Origin: CAZKXU01 sp964556665
Lineage (GTDB): Bacteria > Bdellovibrionota_C > UBA2361 > CAZKXU01
DNA length: 32,447 nt
Reading direction: 5' to 3'
Assembly (NCBI GenBank): GCA_964556665.1
Contig: CAZKXU010000031.1
Span: forward strand, 1-32,447
A program made the position numbers and the translations under genes. Below, piece after piece: positions 25,577-32,447 of the stretch (position 1 is its first letter; the number at the start of each line of letters is the position of its first letter). Below the pieces are notes generated by a model. That model was not told the DNA's origin. It made no database searches and saw nothing but the letters and a program-made list of their open reading frames with translations.

Positions 25577-25680
25577 AAATATTATTCTATTTCAAACCTT
25601 GATAAGATGCTATAAGTTATTGAGATGGTTCGGAAATTTTAAGCGCTGCTGAATGCCAGCCAGCTGACCGAGATCTAATC

Positions 25681-26829
25681 TTGAAAATTTTATCACTTTA
25701 TTACACCCACAAACCTGGGGGATTTTGTAAAAGGCTTTATCTACTCCTAAACGGCCTTGCAGCCCGAGGCCATGAGGTACATTACCTTTCACTAGATACG
25801 CCCCCAGGACTTGATTCCAGGATTATACTGCATAGAATTCCGTTTCTCACAGCTAAACGAAGGGGAGTTCTATTTTGGGCCCTCTTTACTCTTTGGCTTC
25901 CGTTTTACTGTGCTTTTGTCTCATTACGTATAAAACCTGAGAGGTATCTCACTTTTGGTGCTTACTATTCAGCTGCTTGCTTAATTGCAAAATGGCTCGC
26001 TCCTGCTCCACTTATATTGTTCATTAGATCGGTGGTATCTAAGATAAATGAGATCACCCATAGTTCGTATATTCTAAGAAGAATGGCTGGACTGCTTGAG
26101 CGACTCGGATATGCATCTGCTAATAAAATTATCATCATGACCGATAGCATGCGAAAAGAGATTGAGGGGTACTTAGGAGTTAGTCTAAACAACTACGAGA
26201 TCCTCCCTAACAACATTCCACAGATCACAATACCTTTAGAACAGAATAGATCACTTCTGCAATCAATCCTCCCCTCGGAAGCAGCAAAGCTACTCACAGA
26301 TAAAACATTTATAATGCTTAGCTCCGGTGTGCTTGATAAGCGAAAAAATATCTCCTTTTTGCTAGAGCTCTGTGCTGCACTTAAGCCGGATACGGACTAT
26401 CTGTTACTGATCGCAGGTTCCGGTCCTCAGATTGAGCCATTAAAGAAGCGATCTAAAGAGCTTAATTTAGATCGAGTCATATTTTTAGGCTGGCAAGAGG
26501 AGATGGCTCCACTTTATCAGACAGCAGATCTAGTAATTCACCCATCACTGCACGAGGGTATGCCCAATTCGGTCATGGAGGCGTTAGCGTATGATTTACC
26601 GGTGCTAGCTTCTGATATTCCCGAGCATCGTGAGATCTTAGAGAGCGCAGAGCTGTTATTTGATCCGTTTCAGAGCAATTTATTAGCGCATAGGATAAGT
26701 GACATTCTTCATGTAAACAGATTATTAGACGAGATGCGTGTACACTCCCGCACATCTGCAAATAGGTTTCGATTTGATTGGGTTGAACGCGCAGTCACTT
26801 TAGTAACAGAAAAGATTCAAAATGAATGA
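25681..26829 (+). CDS. GT4 family glycosyltransferase
   Basis: GT-B fold glycosyltransferase of 382 aa. N-terminal KILSLYYTHKPGGFCKRLYL with LAARGHEVHYLS is the acceptor-side Rossmann domain. In the donor side are IMLSSGVLDKRKNISFLLEL, then LVIHPSLHEGMPNSVMEALA with the E(x7)E motif and LASDIPEHREIL. The start is TTG at 25681; the frame is open further upstream to 25624 but has no ATG or GTG. It overlaps the next gene by 8 bases. Likely part of the local glycan assembly set; specificity unknown. Confidence 0.9.
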   Translation: MKILSLYYTHKPGGFCKRLYLLLNGLAARGHEVHYLSLDTPPGLDSRIILHRIPFLTAKRRGVLFWALFTLWLPFYCAFVSLRIKPERYLTFGAYYSAACLIAKWLAPAPLILFIRSVVSKINEITHSSYILRRMAGLLERLGYASANKIIIMTDSMRKEIEGYLGVSLNNYEILPNNIPQITIPLEQNRSLLQSILPSEAAKLLTDKTFIMLSSGVLDKRKNISFLLELCAALKPDTDYLLLIAGSGPQIEPLKKRSKELNLDRVIFLGWQEEMAPLYQTADLVIHPSLHEGMPNSVMEALAYDLPVLASDIPEHREILESAELLFDPFQSNLLAHRISDILHVNRLLDEMRVHSRTSANRFRFDWVERAVTLVTEKIQNE

Positions 26830-27193
26830 GAAAACTTGGCTTAAAATAGGTATTATTTTATCTCTCCTAGGAGTAGTACTTGGTGCATTCGGTGCACACG
26901 CGCTTAAAGATATACTAAGCCCGTATGGCAAAGAGGTATATCAGAAAGGGATCTTTTATCACTTTGTACACGCAATCGCGATGATCAACATTTTTCTTCT
27001 CTGGAAGAATGGACTAATTAAATCCCTAGATAAAATATGCCTCTGTTTTGTTTGCGGCATAATTCTTTTTTCCGGCTCTTTATACTGCCTTGGTATAACC
27101 GAGATTAAATACCTTGGAATGATTACCCCCTTTGGAGGTGTATTATTTATGTTGGGTTGGGTATTTACGTTTATTGATATTTCAAAAAGTTAA
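26822..27193 (+). CDS. DUF423 small membrane protein
   Basis: 123-aa inner-membrane protein with four TM segments. Family DUF423 (YgdD/YwdK-like) is recognised from LGVVLGAFGAHALKD near residue 17, the YQKGIFYHFVHAIAMI segment, GIILFSGSLYCLGI and ITPFGGVLFMLGW. The function is not established in any organism. It starts 8 bases inside the GT4 gene and is therefore translationally coupled to it, but this probably reflects operon packing rather than a role in glycosylation. Confidence 0.9.
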   Translation: MNEKTWLKIGIILSLLGVVLGAFGAHALKDILSPYGKEVYQKGIFYHFVHAIAMINIFLLWKNGLIKSLDKICLCFVCGIILFSGSLYCLGITEIKYLGMITPFGGVLFMLGWVFTFIDISKS

Positions 27194-27290
27194 TTTTAAT
27201 AAAGTCTCCACATGTAACTCTTCGCTCTTCACATCTAACATCAGCTACTACAGATCTGCCTTGGCTGTTATTTACTGAAATTTTTTCTGA

Positions 27291-27509
27291 ATCTACGCCA
27301 AGACCCCCTCAGATTTTACCGCTAGCGGATGTTCTGCAATTGCTGAAGGCTGCCCCGCTGGCTTTACTCCACGTAATCAACGTTGCAGCGACCGTGAACG
27401 AAAGTTTGGTTGTCGTGATGTTAGATTACCTGGCGGCCCATTGAACATTTTCATTGAACCATTGAACATGAAAGAAAAATTAGGACAGCCAATAACTTTA
27501 AGTATCTAA
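27291..27509 (+). pseudogene. Cys-rich ORF remnant without start codon
   Basis: An open frame of 72 codons between TGA (27288) and TAA (27507) has no ATG, GTG or TTG near its beginning. It reads DFTASGCSAIAEGCPAGFTP, then further Cys at QRCSDR and FGCRDV, giving four Cys in about 30 residues. Its base composition is more GC-rich than the flanking A/T-rich DNA. The last third runs into the left arm of the adjacent inverted repeat. I read it as the decayed 3' part of a secreted Cys-rich protein gene; the family is not recognised. Nothing else is seen in 27194-27290. Confidence 0.35.
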
Positions 27510-27558
27510 GTAATTAATTTTACTAGTTTTAATCGGTTGTTATTTATGGCTGTCCATA
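27481..27558. repeat. 78-bp inverted repeat with GGACAGCCA ends (REP/MITE-like)
   Basis: TAGGACAGCCAATAAC at the left faces GTTATTTATGGCTGTCCATA at the right; arms pair over about 14 bases with one short bulge around a 42-base A/T-rich loop. The GGACAGCC ends resemble those of small elements mobilised by Y1-type transposases. It lies 11 bases past the 3' end of the minus-strand gene at 27570. Confidence 0.65.
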
Positions 27559-27569
27559 ATTTTGTGTTC

Positions 27570-28133
27570 TTAAAAGCCTAGCGGGTTCTGTTCTATATCA
27601 GGTATTGCTATACTGTTAGCGATGCCCGTTGGGTCGACTAACTGTATTAGCTGTTTATCGCGATCGACAATAATCTTAAATTCTTTTGCCTTTTCCGGAT
27701 CTCTTATTGGAGAGAATTCAAGAATAATCTCTGAAACATCTTTAATATCGATACTTACTTCAGGGAGTTGCCAATCTGGCTTATCTACAACTACCTCATG
27801 CTTATCAACATCAGCCGTTAGGTGAATTACCCTTAATCTATAACTTCCTTGCTCCTCAAACCGTATAATTATTTTCTGTGATATATCCTTCTCTGTATTT
27901 TTCTGCACAAAAGAGGAGAGAAGAGATACCTCTGGTCCGCTGGCAAACCCAGAGGTGCTGACACTCTGGAAATTTTTATTCACTGATTGCACAATTCCTC
28001 CACCAAGACAACAGCAACCTAAATTTGGTAAGGTCAGTCCGAGACTTGCTAATACTAGACCGATCGGAGCAAGTGAGCCGCTCGCTGACTTTGATCCAGG
28101 AGTACTTTCAGTATAGTTTCCTTTTGCTCGCAT
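27570..28133 (-). CDS. Hypothetical exported protein with CCC motif
   Basis: 187 aa. A Ser/Gly-rich N-terminus precedes one hydrophobic stretch (APIGLVLASLGLTLPNL) ending in GCCCLGGG, after which the rest is soluble and beta-rich (KIIIRFEEQGSYRLRVIHL, VSIDIKDVSEIILEF, EFKIIVDRDKQLIQLV). The NLGC context resembles a poor lipobox, so it may be a lipoprotein or a single-pass anchored protein. No known family recognised. Flanked by repeats on both sides. ATG 28133 has only a weak ribosome binding site. Confidence 0.6.
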   Translation of the reverse strand: MRAKGNYTESTPGSKSASGSLAPIGLVLASLGLTLPNLGCCCLGGGIVQSVNKNFQSVSTSGFASGPEVSLLSSFVQKNTEKDISQKIIIRFEEQGSYRLRVIHLTADVDKHEVVVDKPDWQLPEVSIDIKDVSEIILEFSPIRDPEKAKEFKIIVDRDKQLIQLVDPTGIANSIAIPDIEQNPLGF

Positions 28134-28243
28134 TATGAGGACCTAAATAAATACTCTGATATAATATGCTGACAAAACCTTAGTGATCAAGAATTTGTTT
28201 AAGATAACTAGCAAGAATCAGTATTATCGCACCTAAGAAGAAA

Positions 28244-28385
28244 TGGGAAACAGTCTTGGACTCCCATTTATTCTAGTAACATCCCGAAAGCCAATCTGGG
28301 GTGTTCAATAATTAGTTGCGATATTTTCGTAGGCCATTACAACTTACCGTAATGAATTTTCGTTCCTTATTTAATGGCTGCCCGG
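28244..28385. repeat. ~142-bp direct repeat, left copy, flanking the ATPase gene
   Basis: Starts TGGGAAACAGTCTTGGACTCCCATTT (itself a hairpin, ATGGGA/TCCCAT). It shares with the copy at 29667 long identical blocks such as CCCGAAAGCCAATCTGGGGTGT, TTTTCGTAGGCCATTACAAC and ATTTTCGTTCCTTATTTAATGG. Alignment by eye shows about 16 mismatches in 140 with no net gap. The rest of the 28134-28470 gap holds only the promoter of the ATPase gene. Confidence 0.9.
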
Positions 28386-28430
28386 TGATGATGATGATTG
28401 GATGCAAATATGAATACTAAACAATACACA

Positions 28431-28475
28431 TTGACATATATGTCTGAAAAGTCGTACTATTTAGACATACATGTA
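28431..28475 (+). promoter_or_regulatory. Promoter with repeated GACATAyATGT boxes, ATPase gene
   Basis: TTGACA (28431-28436) and TACTAT (28455-28460) with an 18-base spacer form a good sigma-70-type promoter. GACATATATGTC (28433-28444) is a perfect palindrome overlapping the -35 box. A second box, GACATACATGTA (28464-28475), lies 31 bases on, about three helical turns, and contains the ATG start. The layout suggests repression by a DNA-binding protein at both sites. The start codon lies about 10 bases after the -10, so the mRNA has almost no leader. Confidence 0.6.
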
Positions 28476-29649
28476 TAAACGACTTTGTAACCCCCTAAAA
28501 TCTAAGAGCTTCTTCTTGTTTGGTCCTCGCGGCGTAGGCAAGACTTGGTTATTGAGAGAGTTTTTTAAGCAAGACAGTTCTGTAACTATATTAAGCCTAC
28601 TCAAAGAAGATACTTATCTTGAACTTCTATCAAAGCCAGATGCAATTAGACAATTTGTAACAGCTACTAAAGCACGACCTCAATGGATTTTAATAGATGA
28701 AGTTCAAAAAGTTCCTGCACTACTCGCTACAGTTCATGAAATACTGGAGGAGCCAAAGTACCACGGTATTTTAAAATTTGCACTTACTGGCTCAAGTTCA
28801 CGAAAATTAAAACGTGGAGGATCAGACTTACTTGCTGGGCGTGCCCTTGTTAACAATCTTTACCCTTTGTCATTTTTAGAAACAGAAAACAATTGGGGGC
28901 TAAACTCTGCCTTAGAGTGGGGCTCTTTGCCTGCATTAGTCACATCAGAGTCGGATGAAATCCGAGCTGAAATTTTACGCAGTTATGTTGTCACATATTT
29001 AAAAGAGGAAATAAAAGAAGAGCAAATAATTCGGAAGCTTGAGCCATTCGTTCGATTTCTAGAAGCAGCTGCTCAAGCTAATGGTGAATTAGTTAAGTAC
29101 TCAACATTAGGAGAGGCTGCTTTAGTAGATCAAAAGGCAGTAGAGCGTTATTTTGAGGTGCTCGAAGATACTTTACTGGGGTTTTTTCTTCCACCATATA
29201 CGCGTTCAGCGCGAGAACGAGCACTTACTCTATCTAAATTTTATTTTTTTGACATTGGAGTAAAAAGAGCGATTGAAAGAGCATTATCGCTGCCAATACG
29301 TCGAGGCAGCTCAGAATGGGGGCGTTCTTTTGAACATTATATTATTTTAGAGTGCGTGAAGCTAAATTCATATTTTCGTAAAGATGCAAAGCTTTCTCAA
29401 TTGCGCACTAAAGATGGTGCAGAGATTGATCTTATTATTGAAATCCCTGGAAAATCTCCGTTATGTATTGAAATTAAGTCTTCAAAAATAATTCCAACAA
29501 CAGAAATAAATAAATTAAGACGCATTACTCAGTCCGTGCCAAAAGGAATACCGATCATTATATACGATGGTGAACATGAACGCGTTGAGGAAGGCGTCAG
29601 GGTAGTCCCATGGCAAATGTTGCTTAAGGAAATTTGGGTAGATAAGTAA
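28471..29649 (+). CDS. AAA ATPase with DUF4143 domain
   Basis: 392-aa protein of the AAA_14/DUF4143 family. The N-terminal ATPase has Walker A GPRGVGKT (residues 18-25), Walker B WILIDEVQK (72-80) and the sensor-like ALTGSSSRKLKRGGSDLLAGR (104-124). The C-terminal DUF4143 part (from about 170) contains YLKEEIKEEQIIR, then AEIDLIIE and CIEIKSSK with Asp320, Glu334 and Lys336 spaced as in PD-(D/E)xK nuclease folds. Members are widespread, mobile and functionally uncharacterised. The gene has its own promoter with operator-like boxes and is bracketed by direct repeats, so it looks like a transferred cassette. Whether the nuclease-like site is active cannot be told. Confidence 0.88.
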   Translation: MYKRLCNPLKSKSFFLFGPRGVGKTWLLREFFKQDSSVTILSLLKEDTYLELLSKPDAIRQFVTATKARPQWILIDEVQKVPALLATVHEILEEPKYHGILKFALTGSSSRKLKRGGSDLLAGRALVNNLYPLSFLETENNWGLNSALEWGSLPALVTSESDEIRAEILRSYVVTYLKEEIKEEQIIRKLEPFVRFLEAAAQANGELVKYSTLGEAALVDQKAVERYFEVLEDTLLGFFLPPYTRSARERALTLSKFYFFDIGVKRAIERALSLPIRRGSSEWGRSFEHYIILECVKLNSYFRKDAKLSQLRTKDGAEIDLIIEIPGKSPLCIEIKSSKIIPTTEINKLRRITQSVPKGIPIIIYDGEHERVEEGVRVVPWQMLLKEIWVDK

Positions 29650-29666
29650 ATTCTGCATATAGTAAG

Positions 29667-29809
29667 TGGGGAAACAGTCTTAGACACCCATTTATTCTAG
29701 TAACTTCCCGAAAGCCAATCTGGGGTGTCTATTAATTAGCTGCGAGATTTTCGTAGGCCATTACAACCTACCAGAGTAAATTTTCGTTCCTTATTTAATG
29801 GGTTCCCAT
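29667..29809. repeat. ~142-bp direct repeat, right copy, flanking the ATPase gene
   Basis: Same orientation as the copy at 28244, offset by 1424 bases and about 88% identical by eye. It begins TGGGGAAACAGTCTTAGACACCCA and ends GGGTTCCCA, so the termini are imperfect inverted repeats of each other. No transposase is associated. Confidence 0.9.
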
Positions 29810-29875
29810 GAGGATCGTAGTAGATTTCTTTTACCAGTATAGCACAAGCATTTAAGTGAAAAATCAGTAGTTGCT

Positions 29876-30913
29876 CTATGTCGTTATCTCAAATTTTCTG
29901 CAAAACTGCTCAGCCACCTGCCTTAACTCCTCCAACCGTAAAATTGGCGCATAAAGTCTCTCTGGTAAAATTTCAGCTCCATTAAGCGCACCAAGTAACG
30001 CGGCAAGCATTGAGCCGTTTGAATCAGTGTCACCTCCAGCATTTACCACTTCATACAGAGACTCAATCGAATTAGGATTTTTTAGGAAAAATGCATAGGT
30101 AAAAGGCAGTGAGTCATAGACATAACTACTTCCTCCGCCAAACCGCGCGATGATTTCAGCTGTACTCATCTCCTTTGCTCTAAAAAGCTCTCTAAAACGG
30201 CAACTGAGATCGTCACCATTTTGAGGTAAATTGTTAAATGAATTAGTTATAGTAACAGCGCTAAGTATGCTTTGTATAAACGCATCTGCGGAAAATGAAG
30301 CTGGTGCTACTGTTAGGCAATAAAGTACCGCTTGAGCTTGTGCAAAGGCTGATTGCACACCAATACGGCTACGATGTGTCATACAAGCGATATCATGAAT
30401 TTCTCCAGCATGTTGCTCTATGGTCTCGCCCCTTGCAGCAATATAAGCAGCAATAGGAGCAATCTTCATTGCCACCCCATTTCCAACTCTAGCACTTGGC
30501 AAACTATTAACCGCAGCCTCCTTCCAACTTGCTCCATTAGCAAGTTTTTCTAACGCAGCTCTTGTGCTTCTTCCATATCCTCTGCTATCGCCTTGATACT
30601 CTGCGACATGCTCATCTGCCATAGATTGCATTTCTACTTTCCCTGCTTTTAATAAAGCCTTAGCGCAAGCTAGACTAAGAGCTAAGTCATCACTAGTTGT
30701 TCCGCAGGGAGCCGCTTGGTAATACCGATTTCCTGAAACTGGCTTAATTTCCGTAATTAAACCGAATCTGCTTTGTATCTCTGTATGCGTTAATGTCTCA
30801 ATTGGCAAACCCAAAGCGTCCCCAACAGCTATACCAAGAAACATTCCTCGGATACGATCGCAAGTCGGGATGCTTTGAATATGAGTTGGTGGTAAACCTC
30901 TTTTACTGATCAC
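29876..30913 (-). CDS. ADP-ribosylglycohydrolase family protein (DraG-like)
   Basis: 345-aa all-helical, probably Mg-dependent hydrolase of the DraG/ARH family, which removes ADP-ribose from proteins or small molecules. RIRGMFLGIAVGDALGLPIE (21-40) is the family N-terminal signature. The metal-binding TDD(T) motif appears as SDDL (74-77), GNGVAMKIAPIAAY is present at 145-158, His180 is in the CMTHRSR motif, and AGGDTDSNGSM (292-302) gives the second metal Asp pair. The first-site Thr is Ser and the following Thr is Leu, so activity may be altered. Start GTG with no ribosome binding site. No ADP-ribosyltransferase is nearby. Confidence 0.88.
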   Translation of the reverse strand: MISKRGLPPTHIQSIPTCDRIRGMFLGIAVGDALGLPIETLTHTEIQSRFGLITEIKPVSGNRYYQAAPCGTTSDDLALSLACAKALLKAGKVEMQSMADEHVAEYQGDSRGYGRSTRAALEKLANGASWKEAAVNSLPSARVGNGVAMKIAPIAAYIAARGETIEQHAGEIHDIACMTHRSRIGVQSAFAQAQAVLYCLTVAPASFSADAFIQSILSAVTITNSFNNLPQNGDDLSCRFRELFRAKEMSTAEIIARFGGGSSYVYDSLPFTYAFFLKNPNSIESLYEVVNAGGDTDSNGSMLAALLGALNGAEILPERLYAPILRLEELRQVAEQFCRKFEITT

Positions 30914-31015
30914 AGATTGGAATTTAACAAAAAATGCTATTATTATGTAGATAGAAGTATTAATTAACCATTAACTTTGAATTTTATGTTAATTTTTAGA
31001 AAAGAATCTCAGCAT

Positions 31016-31045
31016 TTGACTAAGTTAACTAAACCATTCATTCTA
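31016..31045 (+). promoter_or_regulatory. Candidate promoter of the CYTH-VIT-like gene
   Basis: TTGACT (31016-31021) is followed after 18 bases by ATTCTA (31040-31045), a poor -10. If used, transcription would start at about 31052, a few bases before ATG 31057. The upstream TTAACCATTAACT and TATGTTAATTTTT stretches make the region A/T-rich. Confidence 0.3.
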
Positions 31046-31056
31046 AAGTGGTTGCT

Positions 31057-32232
31057 ATGAATGGAGCTGTACCTGAAATACCACCTCAAAGGACACCCCA
31101 ACTAACAATTGGGCCTGACCAAGCCGGCACTGCATCAGCCTTGGAAAAAACTAGTAGCGCGCTGCTGTTGGCACACGCTCCCTTTCGAGATCAGTTTTTA
31201 GAGCGTCGCTTCATTGACAATGGAACAATTGACTTAAAACGACTTTCAGATCAAGGTCAGATTGCCCCACTTTCTAAATCCGACCAAACTGATGAAATGT
31301 ACGACATTCCTGCGGGCATAGAAGGACTTACTCCTGGTATGTACCGAATTCGTACTGAGGGCGAAGCGCCACCTTTTATCACCTTAAAAAAGCATGGTAA
31401 TGGCAGAGAAAGTTTTACTGAAACAATAGATTTGATTCATCCGGATGAGGGATTAGTTGATAAGATTAGAAATCATGGTAGGCTTTGTGCGGTAATCGAA
31501 AAATCGCGTGTTACATATAAATCGCGCATCATCCCCAACTGCCTCATACATACTGATGAGGTCAAAGGATTAGGCAAATTCATTGATGTAAAAGGAGATA
31601 CCTCTGAGACTTTACAAAGATTTATTGAAGCACTTGGCCTTCCTGATCGTCTTGAAATTAACAGATCTTATTTAGCCCTCACTAAGGAAGCTGGCATTTC
31701 AGAACTTCAGCTTAAAGCTTGGAAATTTCACCAACGATTTCAAGACTACATTTTAGGAGTAGTTTCAGGATGCTTAACCCCTATGGGATTTTTAAGTGCC
31801 ACGCTGGTAAGTGGGCAGACCAAAACATGGATGGTGACCGCGCTACTTTCTTGTGGGTTTTGTGATGGCACCTCTGATGCTGTAGCAGCAGCACAGACTA
31901 CACAGTCCGGCTCTCGCGCAACAATGCGTGAACAGGCTCTGATGTTTGGAAAAACACTTTTAGGCAAAGTTATTATCCCCTCAACATTTGTGCCGTTTGT
32001 TATCGGCTTCGACAAACCACTTGCGATCGGAGCTGCTACAAGCCTTTGGGCAGCTACACTACTCTCTCTTACAGCTGCAGTTCAAGCTTTAGCAAATCGC
32101 CGCTCGCCCTTACAAGCGATCGGCAAACTACTCTTTTGGGGAGCATGCGCTGTAGGGATCGGATCAACACTTGGTAAGGTAGTACCAGAGCTTCTACCTC
32201 CTATTATTGAATTTTTTAGAGGCAAAGATTAG
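31057..32232 (+). CDS. Degenerate CYTH domain fused to VIT1/CCC1-like membrane domain
   Basis: About 391 aa (numbering here from the alternative GTG 31048, 394 aa). Residues about 85-215 look like a CYTH/triphosphate-tunnel domain: MYRIRTEG (Arg100, Arg102), FITLKK (110-115), VIEKSRVTYKSR (149-160), then IHTDEVKGLGKFIDV (167-181) and NRSYLAL. The acidic ExE end is changed to DVK and no N-terminal ExExK motif is clear, so catalysis is doubtful. Residues about 233-382 hold five TM segments: YILGVVSGCLTPMGFLSAT, the GFCDGTSDAVAAAQTTQSG turn, VIIPSTFVPFVIG, LWAATLLSLTAAVQAL and LLFWGACAVGIGSTLGKVV. This order resembles VIT1/CCC1 iron/manganese transporters. Family calls are by motif only; the fusion is unfamiliar to me. 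Confidence 0.6.
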   Translation: MNGAVPEIPPQRTPQLTIGPDQAGTASALEKTSSALLLAHAPFRDQFLERRFIDNGTIDLKRLSDQGQIAPLSKSDQTDEMYDIPAGIEGLTPGMYRIRTEGEAPPFITLKKHGNGRESFTETIDLIHPDEGLVDKIRNHGRLCAVIEKSRVTYKSRIIPNCLIHTDEVKGLGKFIDVKGDTSETLQRFIEALGLPDRLEINRSYLALTKEAGISELQLKAWKFHQRFQDYILGVVSGCLTPMGFLSATLVSGQTKTWMVTALLSCGFCDGTSDAVAAAQTTQSGSRATMREQALMFGKTLLGKVIIPSTFVPFVIGFDKPLAIGAATSLWAATLLSLTAAVQALANRRSPLQAIGKLLFWGACAVGIGSTLGKVVPELLPPIIEFFRGKD

Positions 32233-32316
32233 GTTGCTGCGCTGTGACAACACAGTAAAGACGAGATGAGCCGTATAAATACCTTCTAAACAACCTCAAC
32301 CAAGGGGAGGGGCAAC

Positions 32317-32352
32317 CACTTGAACTTTTCACCACTTGAACTTTTCTCACAC
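32317..32352 (+). repeat. Short tandem repeat CCACTTGAACTTTTC
   Basis: Two direct copies of CCACTTGAACTTTTC occur within 40 bases, separated by one base. They lie in the 215 bases after the last gene, which show no gene, terminator or RNA that I can support. Confidence 0.5.
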
Positions 32353-32447
32353 ACGTTGATATTTTCAAGTAGCCTAAATTTAAATCTCACAGTTCGTTGA
32401 TATTACTGATGTTATAAAAGTTTTATACCTTTCTCTTTTTGGCTTCG

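Noticed and set aside
28244..29809. Complete insertion sequence or composite transposon
   Set aside because: The two flanking repeats are only ~142 bp and no transposase gene is present; the internal gene is an ATPase, not a DDE, Y1 or serine recombinase.
1..32447. CRISPR arrays, tRNA and rRNA genes, riboswitches
   Set aside because: No regularly spaced repeats of CRISPR type and no cloverleaf with a T-loop/CCA end were found; the repeat copies with several arms lack tRNA consensus sequences.

Overview
The window is a gene-dense chromosomal segment (about 25 confident genes on both strands) of moderate G+C, estimated by eye in the low forties. It looks like an uncultured, probably Gram-negative, proteobacterium-like or deltaproteobacterium-like lineage. 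The hints are an HvfABC/bufferin-type RiPP locus, an MdoB-like phosphoglycerol transferase, many bare palindromic repeats, and frequent GTG/TTG or SD-poor starts. I cannot place it to genus. No rRNA, tRNA, CRISPR array or complete transposase was seen.

Layout. 1-3856: M42 aminopeptidase, then two convergent membrane glycosyltransferase-like genes (GT87 and a GT-C-like protein carrying an in-frame palindromic repeat). 4067-6128: a compact RiPP locus made of a signal-peptide precursor ending in four CSG(D/E)(G)K units, a strong terminator hairpin, a DUF692 (MNIO) modification enzyme and a DUF2063-like partner. 6166-7213: coaE and an acyl-CoA thioesterase. 7277-10206: a GT-C and a GT4 glycosyltransferase, translationally coupled. 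10207-10598: palindromic repeats only. 10599-13465: MdoB-like phosphotransferase, a small membrane protein and a class IV aminotransferase. 13539-17913: pterin carbinolamine dehydratase, secA and hemW. 18044-21966: crotonase-fold protein, eukaryotic-type hexokinase and a secreted subtilase. 22124-27193: a glycosylation block (TMTC-like TPR membrane protein, polyprenyl-phosphate GT2, GT4) and a DUF423 protein.

27194-32447 is accessory in character. It holds a decayed Cys-rich ORF, small inverted-repeat elements, a secreted hypothetical, and an AAA/DUF4143 ATPase gene bracketed by two direct copies of a ~142-bp element. These are followed by an ADP-ribosylglycohydrolase-like gene and a protein that looks like a degenerate CYTH (triphosphate-binding) domain fused to a VIT1/CCC1-like membrane domain.

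The two most interesting systems are the putative copper-handling RiPP locus (known enzyme families, unusual precursor and intergenic architecture, partner protein whose C-terminus is written by a repeat) and the CYTH-VIT-like fusion at the right end. Several glycosyltransferases (GT87, GT-C, TMTC-like, GT2, two GT4) suggest a cell-surface glycoconjugate or protein glycosylation capacity, but no single assembly line can be reconstructed.
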